The notes beneath the pieces are model-generated. The model was not told the DNA's origin and did not search any database. It saw only the letters and a list, made by a program, of their open reading frames with translations. Of a stretch of DNA of 30,316 bases, positions 8,401-16,474 are shown piece by piece. The first letter of the stretch is position 1; every line of letters starts with the position of its first letter. The position numbers were made by a program, and so were the translations under genes. The stretch is from PUPG01 sp041686485 (GTDB taxonomy: Bacteria; Bacteroidota; Bacteroidia; Bacteroidales; UBA7960): assembly GCA_041686485.1 (NCBI GenBank), contig JAWLDT010000025.1, positions 1-30,316 of the forward strand. The letters run 5' to 3'.

Positions 8401-8418
8401 TCTGCCGTTCCCGGGATT
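8377..8418. terminator. Terminator hairpin overlapping the symporter stop codon
   Basis: An 11-bp perfect stem (AATCCCGGGAA 8377-8387 with TTCCCGGGATT 8408-8418) encloses a second 5-bp stem (GGCAG 8391-8395 with CTGCC 8402-8406). The symporter stop codon (8398-8400) is in the apical loop. A run of six A at 8373-8378 gives a U-tract for minus-strand transcripts, so it mainly terminates the proXVW operon and may also stop symporter transcripts. Confidence 0.75.
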
Positions 8419-8447
8419 GTTCAATGAATTTTTTATTGGAAATTCGG

Positions 8448-9290
8448 TTATGCCTGTGCCTTCTTCTTACGCTGGCCAAAGCCTGCCGTGAGGCGGTCGA
8501 GGATGATCGCCAGGATCACAACAACGAGTCCGGCTTCAAATCCTTCTCCTACCTGCAGGCGCTGAATACCACGCAATACATTGGTACCAAGGCCACCTGC
8601 GCCAATCATGGCAGCAATTACCACCATCGAAAGACCAAGCATGATCGACTGGTTCACACCAGCCATGATGGTTGGCTTGGCAACGGGGATCTGTACTTTC
8701 ACGAGTTTCTGCATACTGGTGGCGCCAAATGCGTCAGAAGCTTCGATCAGCTCAGCGGGCACCTGTCTGATACCCAGATTCGTCAAACGAATCAGCGGTG
8801 GCAGTGCAAACACAAAGGTAGCGACAACACCGGGCACAAGGCCAAGGCCGAAAAACATCACGGCCGGGATCAGGTACACAAAAGCAGGCATCGTCTGCAT
8901 GAAGTCGAGGATAGGCCTTATAATGGTATTAAAACGATCGCTGCGCGATGCATAAATACCGAGGGGCAGGCCAACGACCATAACGAGGATCTCTGCAGTA
9001 AGCACCAGAGCCAGGGTTTCAACGAAAGGAAGCCACATGCCGATATTCTCCGATAAAAGTAAGCCGATGATGGCAAATAAACTGACTTGCCAGCCAGCCA
9101 TTCTCCAGGTCAGGAAGGCAATAACGGCGATAAGCAGCAGGGGATGCATGGCCAACATACCATCTTTGAGGTTATCCACCAAAAAGTATATCAAGGCACT
9201 AAATGCATCAAAGAAGCCACCAAACTCACTGATCAGAAAATCTACGCCGTCCGAAATCCAATCTTTTAAAGGTATTCTAAATGGAAACAT
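8448..9290 (-). CDS. proW: Glycine betaine/proline ABC transporter permease
   Basis: This is the inner-membrane permease of a quaternary-amine (ProU/OpuA-type) importer. The 280-aa protein has an amphipathic N-terminal segment, at least six membrane helices and the binding-protein-dependent permease domain (about 90-265). The EAA loop that docks the ATPase is visible as EASDAFGATSMQKLVKVQIP (183-202). ProU-type landmarks include MQTMPAFVYLIP and the IGAGGLG turn. It is the last gene of a minus-strand set in the order binding protein, ATPase, permease, 18 bp after the ATPase stop. It carries no fused substrate-binding domain, consistent with the separate proX. Confidence 0.95.
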   Translation of the reverse strand: MFPFRIPLKDWISDGVDFLISEFGGFFDAFSALIYFLVDNLKDGMLAMHPLLLIAVIAFLTWRMAGWQVSLFAIIGLLLSENIGMWLPFVETLALVLTAEILVMVVGLPLGIYASRSDRFNTIIRPILDFMQTMPAFVYLIPAVMFFGLGLVPGVVATFVFALPPLIRLTNLGIRQVPAELIEASDAFGATSMQKLVKVQIPVAKPTIMAGVNQSIMLGLSMVVIAAMIGAGGLGTNVLRGIQRLQVGEGFEAGLVVVILAIILDRLTAGFGQRKKKAQA

Positions 9291-9308
9291 TGAATATAGC
9301 TTTACAGA

Positions 9309-10583
9309 TTATTTCTTATTGTTTTCTTTTTCTTCAGCTTCTTCGGCTTTCTCTGACGCGTTACCAGTTTCAACATTCACATCAGCGCCTTCAGCAAGGG
9401 CCGCAATAATGGCTCCTTTCACAATGACACCTTCCAGGCGATCCTCATCATCCAACACAGCAACAGGGCCAAATTCCATGTCCTGATAAAGATTGATCAC
9501 CTCTGTCAAGGGCATATCTTTTTTCACTGTTGCAGGCTCATGCAGTAACGATTCATCTAAGGGGACTTTCTCCTCATCTTTATGTTTGTTCAGATAGTCA
9601 ACAAGCTCCCTGGCTAAAATATAGCCTTTGATTTTACGTTTGGCATCGGTCATCAGAATACCGGTCAGCCCTGCTTTACGTATTTTACGCAAGATGGTAC
9701 GGGGTCCGTCGTTTGTCAAAGCCCGCTCATGGACCGGCTGCATAATAGCGCCGGCAGTCAGTATAGCTGTCCGGTTCATGTCTTCAACGAAAGCCTTGAC
9801 ATAATCACTGGCAGGCCGTGAGATAATCTCCTCGGCGGTACCGATCTGTTCAATGCGGCCGTCTTTCATGATAGCAATACGATCGCCGATACGGAAGGCT
9901 TCATCCAGGTCGTGCGTTACAAAAATGATCGTCTTCTGTAACTTATCCTGGAGTTCCAGCAGTTCATCCTGCATCTGACGACGAATGAGCGGGTCAAGCG
10001 CACTAAAGGCCTCGTCCATCAGCATAATATCTGCATCTACGGACAAACCACGCGCCAGACCAACACGTTGCTGCATCCCGCCCGATAACTGTGATGAGTA
10101 GCTGTGCTCATTGCCGGTCAGGCCAACCTGTTCAATGACTTTCATTGCCTTTTCACGACGTTCTTCTTTATCCATACCCTGAATTTCCAGACCGAATTCC
10201 ACATTTTCGAGAACCGTACGATGTGGCAGGATGGCAAAATTCTGGAATACCATACCACAAAAATACTTTCTCCGAAAATCGCGTAATTCATCGGGCTTCA
10301 GCTTGGTTATGTCAATGCCGTCAATAATAATTTCACCTGTAGTAGGTTCATGGAGCCTGTTTAACAGGCGCTCCAGGGTGGACTTACCACTCCCGGAAAG
10401 TCCCATAAGCACAAATGTTTCGCGTTCATACACGGTGAAATTCACATCATGTACACCCACGATCTGCTTCAATTCATCAAGAATCTCCGCTTTGGTCTTG
10501 CCTTCATCGAGTGCTTCAAGGGCCTTTTCGGGGTGGCGTCCGAAAATCTTACTCAGATTTTTAACAACAATTCTTTCCTTCAT
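9309..10583 (-). CDS. proV: Glycine betaine/proline ABC transporter ATPase with CBS pair
   Basis: This cytoplasmic ATPase powers the ProU/OpuA-type importer. At 424 aa it is close to E. coli ProV. The Walker A is GLSGSGKST (61-69), the Q-loop is FQNF (113-116), the signature is LSGGMQQR (166-173), Walker B is IMLMDE with SALDP following, and the H-loop histidine is in FVTHD (about 224). After about residue 275 comes a pair of CBS-type repeats. In OpuA homologues these sense ionic strength or c-di-AMP; here that is inference from family. The acidic/lysine-rich tail (EKAEEAEEKENNKK) is low-complexity. It lies between proX and proW in one operon. Confidence 0.95.
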   Translation of the reverse strand: MKERIVVKNLSKIFGRHPEKALEALDEGKTKAEILDELKQIVGVHDVNFTVYERETFVLMGLSGSGKSTLERLLNRLHEPTTGEIIIDGIDITKLKPDELRDFRRKYFCGMVFQNFAILPHRTVLENVEFGLEIQGMDKEERREKAMKVIEQVGLTGNEHSYSSQLSGGMQQRVGLARGLSVDADIMLMDEAFSALDPLIRRQMQDELLELQDKLQKTIIFVTHDLDEAFRIGDRIAIMKDGRIEQIGTAEEIISRPASDYVKAFVEDMNRTAILTAGAIMQPVHERALTNDGPRTILRKIRKAGLTGILMTDAKRKIKGYILARELVDYLNKHKDEEKVPLDESLLHEPATVKKDMPLTEVINLYQDMEFGPVAVLDDEDRLEGVIVKGAIIAALAEGADVNVETGNASEKAEEAEEKENNKK

Positions 10584-10614
10584 ACATTCAGTTTATGTAT
10601 TATGGCAGCTAATC

Positions 10615-11487
10615 TTATGGTAGCCATTCCTGAACTCTGTCAGGATTTTCAGAGATCCATTCTCTGGCAGCTTCCATTGGCTCCATTCCTTCTTCAATGT
10701 AGATCATCACCTGCCCCATTTCCTGGGGTGTCCAGTAGAAATTGTCAAGGAATTCATATACATCCGGTGCTTTATCCTGAAGATCAGGATGTACGATGGT
10801 AGCTATATGCTCTTCCTCACCAAGGCTTTTCTTAGGATCCTCCAGATACTTCAGGTCATAAGCGGCGAACTTCCAGTGCGGTGTCCAGCCTGTTACAACA
10901 ATCCACTCTTCACGATCAATGGCACGTTCCAGCGCGGCTGTCATAGCAGCATCAGAACCTGAGAGCAGTGTGTAGTCAAGGTCATAATCTTCAATAGCCC
11001 TTTCAGTAGCAGCCATCAGGCCGGCACCCGGGTCAATTCCGACAATTTCACCATCAAATTCTTCGGTGTAATCATTAAGCTCTTCAATGCTGTTTACCGG
11101 AACATACTCAGGTACGACCAGACCCAGTCTTGCACCTTCAAGGTTTGGACCAAGGTTAATAACATCATCCTTTGTTTCTTCGAGATATGCTTCGTGCGTT
11201 ACCGGCAGCCAACCAGCTACCATAGCGTCAAAGTCACCACGGGCTACGCCCATCCACATCGGACCGGCATCTACTGATGTCATTTCCACTTCGTGGCCCA
11301 GCTCATCCATAATAACAGCTGCTACAACGTGGGTTGAAGCAATCTCAGAGTCCCACAATACATAACCGAGGTCGATCTGTTCAGCCTCAGGTTGGCAGGA
11401 CTGCATGTTAAACATCATTACCATAGCTACCATACCGGCAGCAGTGATGGTCAATGCTCTTTTCAGTAATTTCTTTGTGATTCTCAT
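10615..11487 (-). CDS. proX: Glycine betaine-type substrate-binding lipoprotein
   Basis: This is the periplasmic-side receptor of the ABC importer, in the OpuAC/ProX family. The 290-aa protein has a basic, hydrophobic signal ending FNMQSC, with Cys31 as the likely lipidation site, so it is probably anchored rather than freely soluble like E. coli ProX. Family hallmarks are LGYVLWDSEIASTHV near the mature N-terminus, GPMWMGVARGDFDAMVAGWLP, and GWTPHWKFAAYDLKYLEDP. These conserved tryptophans build the aromatic cage for quaternary amines. The start is supported by a perfect AGGAGG (plus-strand CCTCCT at 11495-11500) seven bases upstream, unusual for this phylum. It is the first gene of proX-proV-proW; the porin terminator lies just upstream. 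Confidence 0.94.
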   Translation of the reverse strand: MRITKKLLKRALTITAAGMVAMVMMFNMQSCQPEAEQIDLGYVLWDSEIASTHVVAAVIMDELGHEVEMTSVDAGPMWMGVARGDFDAMVAGWLPVTHEAYLEETKDDVINLGPNLEGARLGLVVPEYVPVNSIEELNDYTEEFDGEIVGIDPGAGLMAATERAIEDYDLDYTLLSGSDAAMTAALERAIDREEWIVVTGWTPHWKFAAYDLKYLEDPKKSLGEEEHIATIVHPDLQDKAPDVYEFLDNFYWTPQEMGQVMIYIEEGMEPMEAAREWISENPDRVQEWLP

Positions 11488-11533
11488 GGGTTTTCCTCCT
11501 GTTGTTTTGATTTTTTAATGAGTAATTTAAAAA

Positions 11534-11561
11534 GAGCAGCGTACGTCCGTGTACGCTGCTC
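11534..11561 (-). terminator. Intrinsic terminator after the porin gene
   Basis: A perfect 11-bp stem (GAGCAGCGTAC 11534-11544 with GTACGCTGCTC 11551-11561) with a 6-base loop is followed, on the minus strand, by TTTTTAAAT. It is 11 bases past the porin stop and separates porin from proX. Only about 46 bases remain before proX, so proX must use a promoter overlapping this site (a weak TTG-N18-TACTATTG lies at 11561-11589) or partial read-through. Confidence 0.85.
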
Positions 11562-11572
11562 AATAGTATAAT

Positions 11573-12802
11573 TTAGAAATAGTATCCAAGGTTTATATTA
11601 AATCGAAGGTTCCAGTCCATATCATCTACAGGAACTGGTTGACCAGAATCGTCAAGATGACCTGCACCCAGACCGGTTCCAAAAGAATCGGTAAGCCATG
11701 GATGGTTTTTACCCATCGCAAAGTCTACATAGGTGAAGATGTTTCCGGCGGTAATCAGGAATCCGGGTACCAGCATGTGGGTATCTTCGAAATCCATACC
11801 GTTGATTTGACCATCCTTGGTCATCAGTGAATAGTCGATATAGGGCTGTATATTGCTGATGGGGCCCGCATCCACATCAATGCCGTAAGCTATACCTGCC
11901 GTAATAATATTGGCACGTGCAGCTACGCCATCACCATAATAGGGGTCACCGTAGGCACCCATCTGAACGCGGTCAACAATCTCACCGTCATTATCTCTTG
12001 CTGCATAATCATAATTGATGAACTGCAGTTTGATGTTGAGGCTGTTGATTGAAGAGTTCACGTGGGCTGCGATGGCATGGCCATACTCAGTGGGATCCTC
12101 ATCAATCTCCTCATTCATATCAATATGAGAATTGTAGAGGCCCTGCAACTGGCCGGATAAGCCAATTTCGGTTCCTTCAGTAACCATATAACCAAGCCTT
12201 GCGTTAAATTGGTTCAATTCACGCAGATCAGCATTCATGCCGGGAATTACGTTATAAGAATAGGTTCCGGCAGCAGGTCCTCCGAATGATGCACTTCCGT
12301 ATGATGGCCCTGCTGGTTCAGACTGACGGAAATAAGCTAATTTGAGGTTCAGGCTTTCTGAAAGATCATAATCAAACTTAACACCCATATTGTAATCATC
12401 TTCCAGACCCACATAATAGGGAGTCAGAAACCACCAGCTGTGTGAGTTAAAAGTGAGGTTACCAAAGGGTACCTGTGTAACACCAAGCTGCATGTTCAGG
12501 TTATCCGAAAAATTATAACCAAGATAACCATGATGGATAAAATGCGTGTTGAATGTCGGGTAGAAACGATACTCAAAATCAAGTATCACATCACTGTAGC
12601 TCGCAGATACATTTAAACGCCATGTATCCCAGGTAGCATAAGTGTCGGTGGTCATCGCATCGGACTCATAGTGCTGACTGACTATGTTATAACGCACAGC
12701 ACCACCGATGTTCAGATAATCGTCATCCTGGGCATTTATCGTGCTCCCCAGACCCAACATAAAAAATAGTGATAAGAAAATAGTAATTTGTTTAAATCTC
12801 AT
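11573..12802 (-). CDS. Outer-membrane porin-like beta-barrel protein
   Basis: The product is a 409-aa exported protein predicted to form an outer-membrane barrel. The open frame reaches back to a TTG at 12835, but the ATG at 12802 starts a clean signal peptide (MRFKQITIFLSLFFMLGLG, cleaved near INA). The mature part consists of alternating amphipathic strands with aromatic girdles and short acidic loops (for example WDTWRLNVSASYSDVILDFEYRF and MQLGVTQVPFGNLTF). It ends in FNINLGYYF, a C-terminal-Phe barrel signature. It resembles the phosphate-selective OprO/OprP-like porin group in layout, but specificity cannot be read. It is expressed from a strong promoter with a long leader and lies directly upstream of proXVW. 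Passage of betaine or other osmolytes is an inference from context only. Confidence 0.8.
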   Translation of the reverse strand: MRFKQITIFLSLFFMLGLGSTINAQDDDYLNIGGAVRYNIVSQHYESDAMTTDTYATWDTWRLNVSASYSDVILDFEYRFYPTFNTHFIHHGYLGYNFSDNLNMQLGVTQVPFGNLTFNSHSWWFLTPYYVGLEDDYNMGVKFDYDLSESLNLKLAYFRQSEPAGPSYGSASFGGPAAGTYSYNVIPGMNADLRELNQFNARLGYMVTEGTEIGLSGQLQGLYNSHIDMNEEIDEDPTEYGHAIAAHVNSSINSLNIKLQFINYDYAARDNDGEIVDRVQMGAYGDPYYGDGVAARANIITAGIAYGIDVDAGPISNIQPYIDYSLMTKDGQINGMDFEDTHMLVPGFLITAGNIFTYVDFAMGKNHPWLTDSFGTGLGAGHLDDSGQPVPVDDMDWNLRFNINLGYYF

Positions 12803-12978
12803 AATAATAGTTTTTGGTTTATAATAATTAAACAAGTAAGTTCATGTTAATTTTCCGCACATAAAAAGCAGATGCGGTACAACAACAGATGGCCGGCCAA
12901 ATTTGTTTACTGTTGTTTCATCTTCAGAAAAATTCAGGCAGCGAAAAAACCCAAAAGTTGCGTTTCGCTGAGCGAACA
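12803..12978 (-). promoter_or_regulatory. Long structured 5' leader of the porin gene
   Basis: From the predicted transcription start near 12978 to the ATG at 12802 is about 175 nt. It contains an 8-bp stem (AACAACAG 12881-12888 with CTGTTGTT 12910-12917) around a 21-base loop holding GGCCGGCC, a second stem (CCGCA 12855-12859 with TGCGG 12873-12877), and a small TTCGC/GCGAA hairpin near 12963-12975. No known riboswitch family was recognised. Confidence 0.4.
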
Positions 12979-12983
12979 AAAAA

Positions 12984-13014
12984 CAAATGTAGAAAAAGAT
13001 TTTTAAGTATCCAA
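12984..13014 (-). promoter_or_regulatory. Bacteroidota promoter of the porin gene
   Basis: On the minus strand, TTG (13014-13012), a 20-base spacer, and TACATTTG (12991-12984) match the Bacteroidota consensus exactly. The rest of the gap up to 13171 is AT-rich and shows no gene. Confidence 0.7.
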
Positions 13015-13171
13015 ATAAAGTTTTTGTTTTACATATATACTTAGCATCCTAATTATTTACAATATTGCATGTTAAATACATCCAAAAGACACATATACAC
13101 TATTGCCTGATTTTTTTGGCATGTACAACCATTATAAACAGAAATATGGAGGAAATGTTCAGCGGTGTTAG

Positions 13172-14188
13172 TTATCTTGCGTTATCGCGAAGCAGATCCA
13201 TTCCTTTTTCCAGGATATCATCTTTTTGAAGCGACAAGCTGTCGCCCTCCGTATTCATTTCAGCATAGATATCCGGTGGCACCCCGGATTCAATGCTCTG
13301 CCCTTCAGGACTTAAAAACCTTGAACTCGAAACCCGCAACCGCCAGCTATTGGGGAGTTCCCAGAAAGCAGGGATCCCTCCCCCCCCGCCAGTGGTATCC
13401 CCCACGAGCGTCACATTATCCAGCGCCTTCATATATTGTGCAAAGTAATTGGTGGCACTGTAACTTTTGCGGTTCGTCAAAACCACAACATGGCCGTCGT
13501 ATCGTATACCGTCGTGGGGTTCAACATGCACTTCCCGGGTTTTAAAATCCTCATGGCCCGGCCCGTTTTTGATATAACTGGTTCCCACAAACTGCTCTTC
13601 TTCAATAAAACGTGATACCAGCTTACGGGCATTGTCGGTACTCCCTCCACCATTGTTTCTGACATCAATGATCAGTCCGGCGGTATCCTCCAGGTTGTTG
13701 ATGATCAAATCCAGGTGTGACTTGCCAATCGTATTGGCAAAACTACCATAATAAACGTACGCAATATTATCATCCAGAACAACGAATTGCAGGGGACCAA
13801 CGTAACGCTGACGCCCTTCAAAATAGTTTCTTTCGATGATGGAATAATAAAAATTCTCCGGGCTGTTCAGATACCATTCCCAACTACGTGAGCGGTCAAA
13901 GGAACTGCTCAGATTGACATGTCCATCACGCAGCTCATGCAACATGTCTGCACACACATCAAACAATTCGACCGAACCCATATCCGGGTAAATTTCCTGC
14001 CGGTATTGCTCATATTTTTCATCCCAGTCGACACCTTTCTCTTCAAAAAATGAATAGTGCCGATCCGCAAAAGTCCATACTTCATCAAAGATGGTCTCCG
14101 GGTCTGTATCCGGATCCGCATCCATGAACATTTTTTCACAGGAGACCAATAACAGCAGCAGGCTTACAATCCAAATAAGGTGTTTCAT
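13172..14188 (-). CDS. S41-family (tail-specific/tricorn-like) peptidase lipoprotein
   Basis: This is a serine-type peptidase on the periplasmic side of a membrane. The 338-aa protein has a lipoprotein signal with lipobox LLVSC (Cys17). An N-terminal helical region contains ELRDGHVNL (85-93), the conserved His region of tricorn-like members. The S41 core follows: GLIIDVRNNGGGSTDNARKL (171-190), the nucleophile segment TNRKSYSATNYF (238-249), VGDTTGGGGG (262-271), and the LSPEGQSIESGVPPDI signature. No PDZ domain lies between the helical part and the core, unlike classical CtpA proteins. The substrate is unknown. It follows a predicted barrel protein gene by 36 bp on the same strand, probably one operon. 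The exact nucleophile (Ser242 or Ser244) is not certain. Confidence 0.88.
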   Translation of the reverse strand: MKHLIWIVSLLLLLVSCEKMFMDADPDTDPETIFDEVWTFADRHYSFFEEKGVDWDEKYEQYRQEIYPDMGSVELFDVCADMLHELRDGHVNLSSSFDRSRSWEWYLNSPENFYYSIIERNYFEGRQRYVGPLQFVVLDDNIAYVYYGSFANTIGKSHLDLIINNLEDTAGLIIDVRNNGGGSTDNARKLVSRFIEEEQFVGTSYIKNGPGHEDFKTREVHVEPHDGIRYDGHVVVLTNRKSYSATNYFAQYMKALDNVTLVGDTTGGGGGIPAFWELPNSWRLRVSSSRFLSPEGQSIESGVPPDIYAEMNTEGDSLSLQKDDILEKGMDLLRDNAR

Positions 14189-14224
14189 AGTACCATATTA
14201 TTTAAAGTATCCAAATAAGGAAGA

Positions 14225-15124
14225 TCAGTTCACCATAAAATAAAGCTCAAGAACGATCTGATGATTGGCATTATAAGTATTCAGATTATGACTCCCGCTG
14301 ATACGGTAATAGTCCCATACATATCCTATCCGGTAGCGATTGGGGTTATAGGCATCGCCAAATGAATTCCTGAAAAATATGCCGCTTGATAGTCGTGCGT
14401 AATTGCCGGGTCGCAGGATCATGCTTTCACGGTCAAACACGCGGTAACTCCCATCTTCAGACGGCTGAAATGTGGTAGCATACTCAGGCAGGCGCATGCC
14501 ATATCCAAGGATACCGAGTGACAGTTGAAAATCAAAATGCCATTTACGGTTCAGAAAAACTGGAGCATAGGCAATGTCAGCACGGGGTTGCACCTCCGCC
14601 ATTAAATCGGAAAACAAAAAAGAATTTGACAGAAATGGTGCTATCCGGATATTGCCGTATATATCAGCCTGTGCTCCCAGATGGATGTCAAACATCCCTC
14701 TTGTATCCAGTTTTCGCAAGTGCATATAACGAACACCAGCCAACGGATTATAGACCAGGCTACCTTCATGATGCGGGCGGGTATAATGAAACCCCAGCCT
14801 GGCAAAACTTATTGAGGACATATAACCGGGAGCGTCCACATGCCGGCTAAAGGCAAGCATTCCACCAGGTCCGGAATAATGCAGGTTGGACATGCGCTGG
14901 TCAAGCAGGCGGCCATATGAAAAACCCTGGTCTATTTTGAAAAAAACCTGCTTATCGGGAATATCTGATATATAAGACTTCCTGAGATGGCCAAATTCTT
15001 CCCGGGAAAAGCATGGAGGTTCAGAAACACCTGAATATTGTGTCCCCTCATCTGCTGCCAATGCCTGGTTGTTCAGAATAAATACAGGAAAAATCAGTAT
15101 ACATAATAACAGGGGTCTGTTCAT
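14225..15124 (-). CDS. Exported outer-membrane barrel-like protein of unknown function
   Basis: The product is 299 aa with a signal peptide (MNRPLLLCILIFPVFILNNQALA). The mature chain is made of alternating strands with many Tyr/Phe/His residues (for example GYMSSISFARLGFHY, GMFDIHLGAQADIYG, WHFDFQLSLGILGYG) and ends NHQIVLELYFMVN, consistent with an 8-14-stranded outer-membrane barrel. It was not recognised as a named family and lacks the usual PorP/SprF landmarks. It is the first gene of a two-gene unit with the S41 peptidase and is divergent from rlmN. A TAAGTTTG -7-like box lies at 15172-15165 on its strand, but no properly spaced TTG is present. Confidence 0.6.
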   Translation of the reverse strand: MNRPLLLCILIFPVFILNNQALAADEGTQYSGVSEPPCFSREEFGHLRKSYISDIPDKQVFFKIDQGFSYGRLLDQRMSNLHYSGPGGMLAFSRHVDAPGYMSSISFARLGFHYTRPHHEGSLVYNPLAGVRYMHLRKLDTRGMFDIHLGAQADIYGNIRIAPFLSNSFLFSDLMAEVQPRADIAYAPVFLNRKWHFDFQLSLGILGYGMRLPEYATTFQPSEDGSYRVFDRESMILRPGNYARLSSGIFFRNSFGDAYNPNRYRIGYVWDYYRISGSHNLNTYNANHQIVLELYFMVN

Positions 15125-15201
15125 GATTCCTCATTATTATAATTATATACATTATTTGGTTATGCAAACTTAAAAAAAATATTAAAAAGTTCTCTGATTT
15201 A

Positions 15202-15232
15202 TTGACGCAACAGCCAAAATGAGTTATCTTTA
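15202..15232 (+). promoter_or_regulatory. Probable promoter of rlmN
   Basis: TTG at 15202-15204, a 20-base spacer and TATCTTTA at 15225-15232 match the Bacteroidota consensus except for the last base. The start would be near 15238, about 90 bases before the rlmN ATG. An AAAGGAG ribosome-binding site lies at 15317-15323. Confidence 0.5.
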
Positions 15233-15327
15233 ATATGAAATAGATATATATTCATCGCAGGCACAGGATGGATTCGCAATATACGATGTCAGATTATTTT
15301 TTAATTTCGCACGCTTAAAGGAGAGGA

Positions 15328-16356
15328 ATGTCATCTACAAAAAAAGACGCACTTTTTGGTAAGACTCTTGAACAACTAAAGGATATTACCCGCTTGCATG
15401 GCTGGCCGGCATATTCGGCTCGTCAGATGGCTGAATGGCTTTATAAACATAAGGTTACAGAGATCGCGGATATGACGAACCTGTCCAAAAAAATACGTCA
15501 TCATCTGCAGGAACACTATATAATAGGACGCACAGCACCTTTGGATGTCAGGGTTGCGTCAGATGGTACCAAAAAATACCTGTTCCCGGCAAGTCATCAA
15601 GCTTTCATAGAAACAGCCTATATTCCCGAAAAAGACAGACATACCCTCTGTATATCGTCGCAGGTGGGTTGTAAAATGGGTTGTCGTTTTTGTATGACAG
15701 CCCGCCAGGGATTTCAGGGGCAGCTATCTTCCGGTGAGATCCTGAATCAGATACAGAGTGTTCCGGAACATGAACGCTTAACGAACATCGTATACATGGG
15801 GATGGGTGAGCCACTTGACAACCTCAATGCCGTGATGGAGAGCCTGGAAATATTGACCGCCGACTATGGCTACGCCATGAGTCCCCGGCGCATCACCGTT
15901 TCCACGATCGGTATTTTGCCGGCCATGATAACATTCCTGGACAAAAGCCGCTGTCACCTTGCCATAAGCCTGCACTCGCCTTTTGAAGAGGAAAGAAAAA
16001 AGCTGATACCCATGGAAAAAGCCAATAGCCTGCAAAATATCATTCAGGCTGTCAGACCCTTCACAAAAGATAAACAGCGGCACATTTCTTTTGAGTACAT
16101 CGTATTTGAGGGGCTGAATCACAGCCAGGAGCATGTAAAAGGCCTGGCAAGATTGCTTGGGGACCTTCGTTGCCGTATCAACCTCATCCGGTTCCACGGA
16201 ATACCGGACAGTGACCTGAAGAGCCCGACAGATGAAACCATGCATGCCTTCAAGATAGCCATGGAAGAGAAAGGACTTACCACAACCGTCAGACAATCAC
16301 GCGGAGAGGATATCCAGGCAGCATGTGGTCTTCTGTCAACACAGTCAACAAAATAG
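15328..16356 (+). CDS. rlmN: 23S rRNA (A2503)/tRNA (A37) C2-methyltransferase, radical SAM
   Basis: RlmN methylates C2 of adenosine 2503 in 23S rRNA and A37 in some tRNAs by radical SAM chemistry. The 342-aa protein is typical in length. The iron-sulfur cluster motif is CKMGCRFC (Cys115, Cys119, Cys122). The upstream cysteine in TLCISSQ (Cys108) corresponds to a conserved family cysteine. SAM-binding MGMGEPLDN follows (157-165), and the methyl-carrying cysteine is in GEDIQAACG (Cys333). The N-terminal part (about 12-70) is the usual RlmN accessory domain with ARQMAEWLYK. The start is supported by AAAGGAG five bases upstream. It is upstream of a GH3-family gene with a 118-bp gap; no functional link is known. 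Confidence 0.97.
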   Translation: MSSTKKDALFGKTLEQLKDITRLHGWPAYSARQMAEWLYKHKVTEIADMTNLSKKIRHHLQEHYIIGRTAPLDVRVASDGTKKYLFPASHQAFIETAYIPEKDRHTLCISSQVGCKMGCRFCMTARQGFQGQLSSGEILNQIQSVPEHERLTNIVYMGMGEPLDNLNAVMESLEILTADYGYAMSPRRITVSTIGILPAMITFLDKSRCHLAISLHSPFEEERKKLIPMEKANSLQNIIQAVRPFTKDKQRHISFEYIVFEGLNHSQEHVKGLARLLGDLRCRINLIRFHGIPDSDLKSPTDETMHAFKIAMEEKGLTTTVRQSRGEDIQAACGLLSTQSTK

Positions 16357-16474
16357 TTGCACAAAAAATCCGTTATAATAAAGCTGTTTTGTTTTTTCAA
16401 CAAACCAAAAACACGAGTTTATTGTTTATCTTTTATTATTAATTATTTAGACGCTAATACATATACAACATTCA

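Noticed and set aside
8298..9056. A 252-codon plus-strand frame
   Set aside because: It starts inside the symporter gene and continues antisense to proW. Its His/Lys/Gln-rich translation has no family features, so it is a shadow of real genes.
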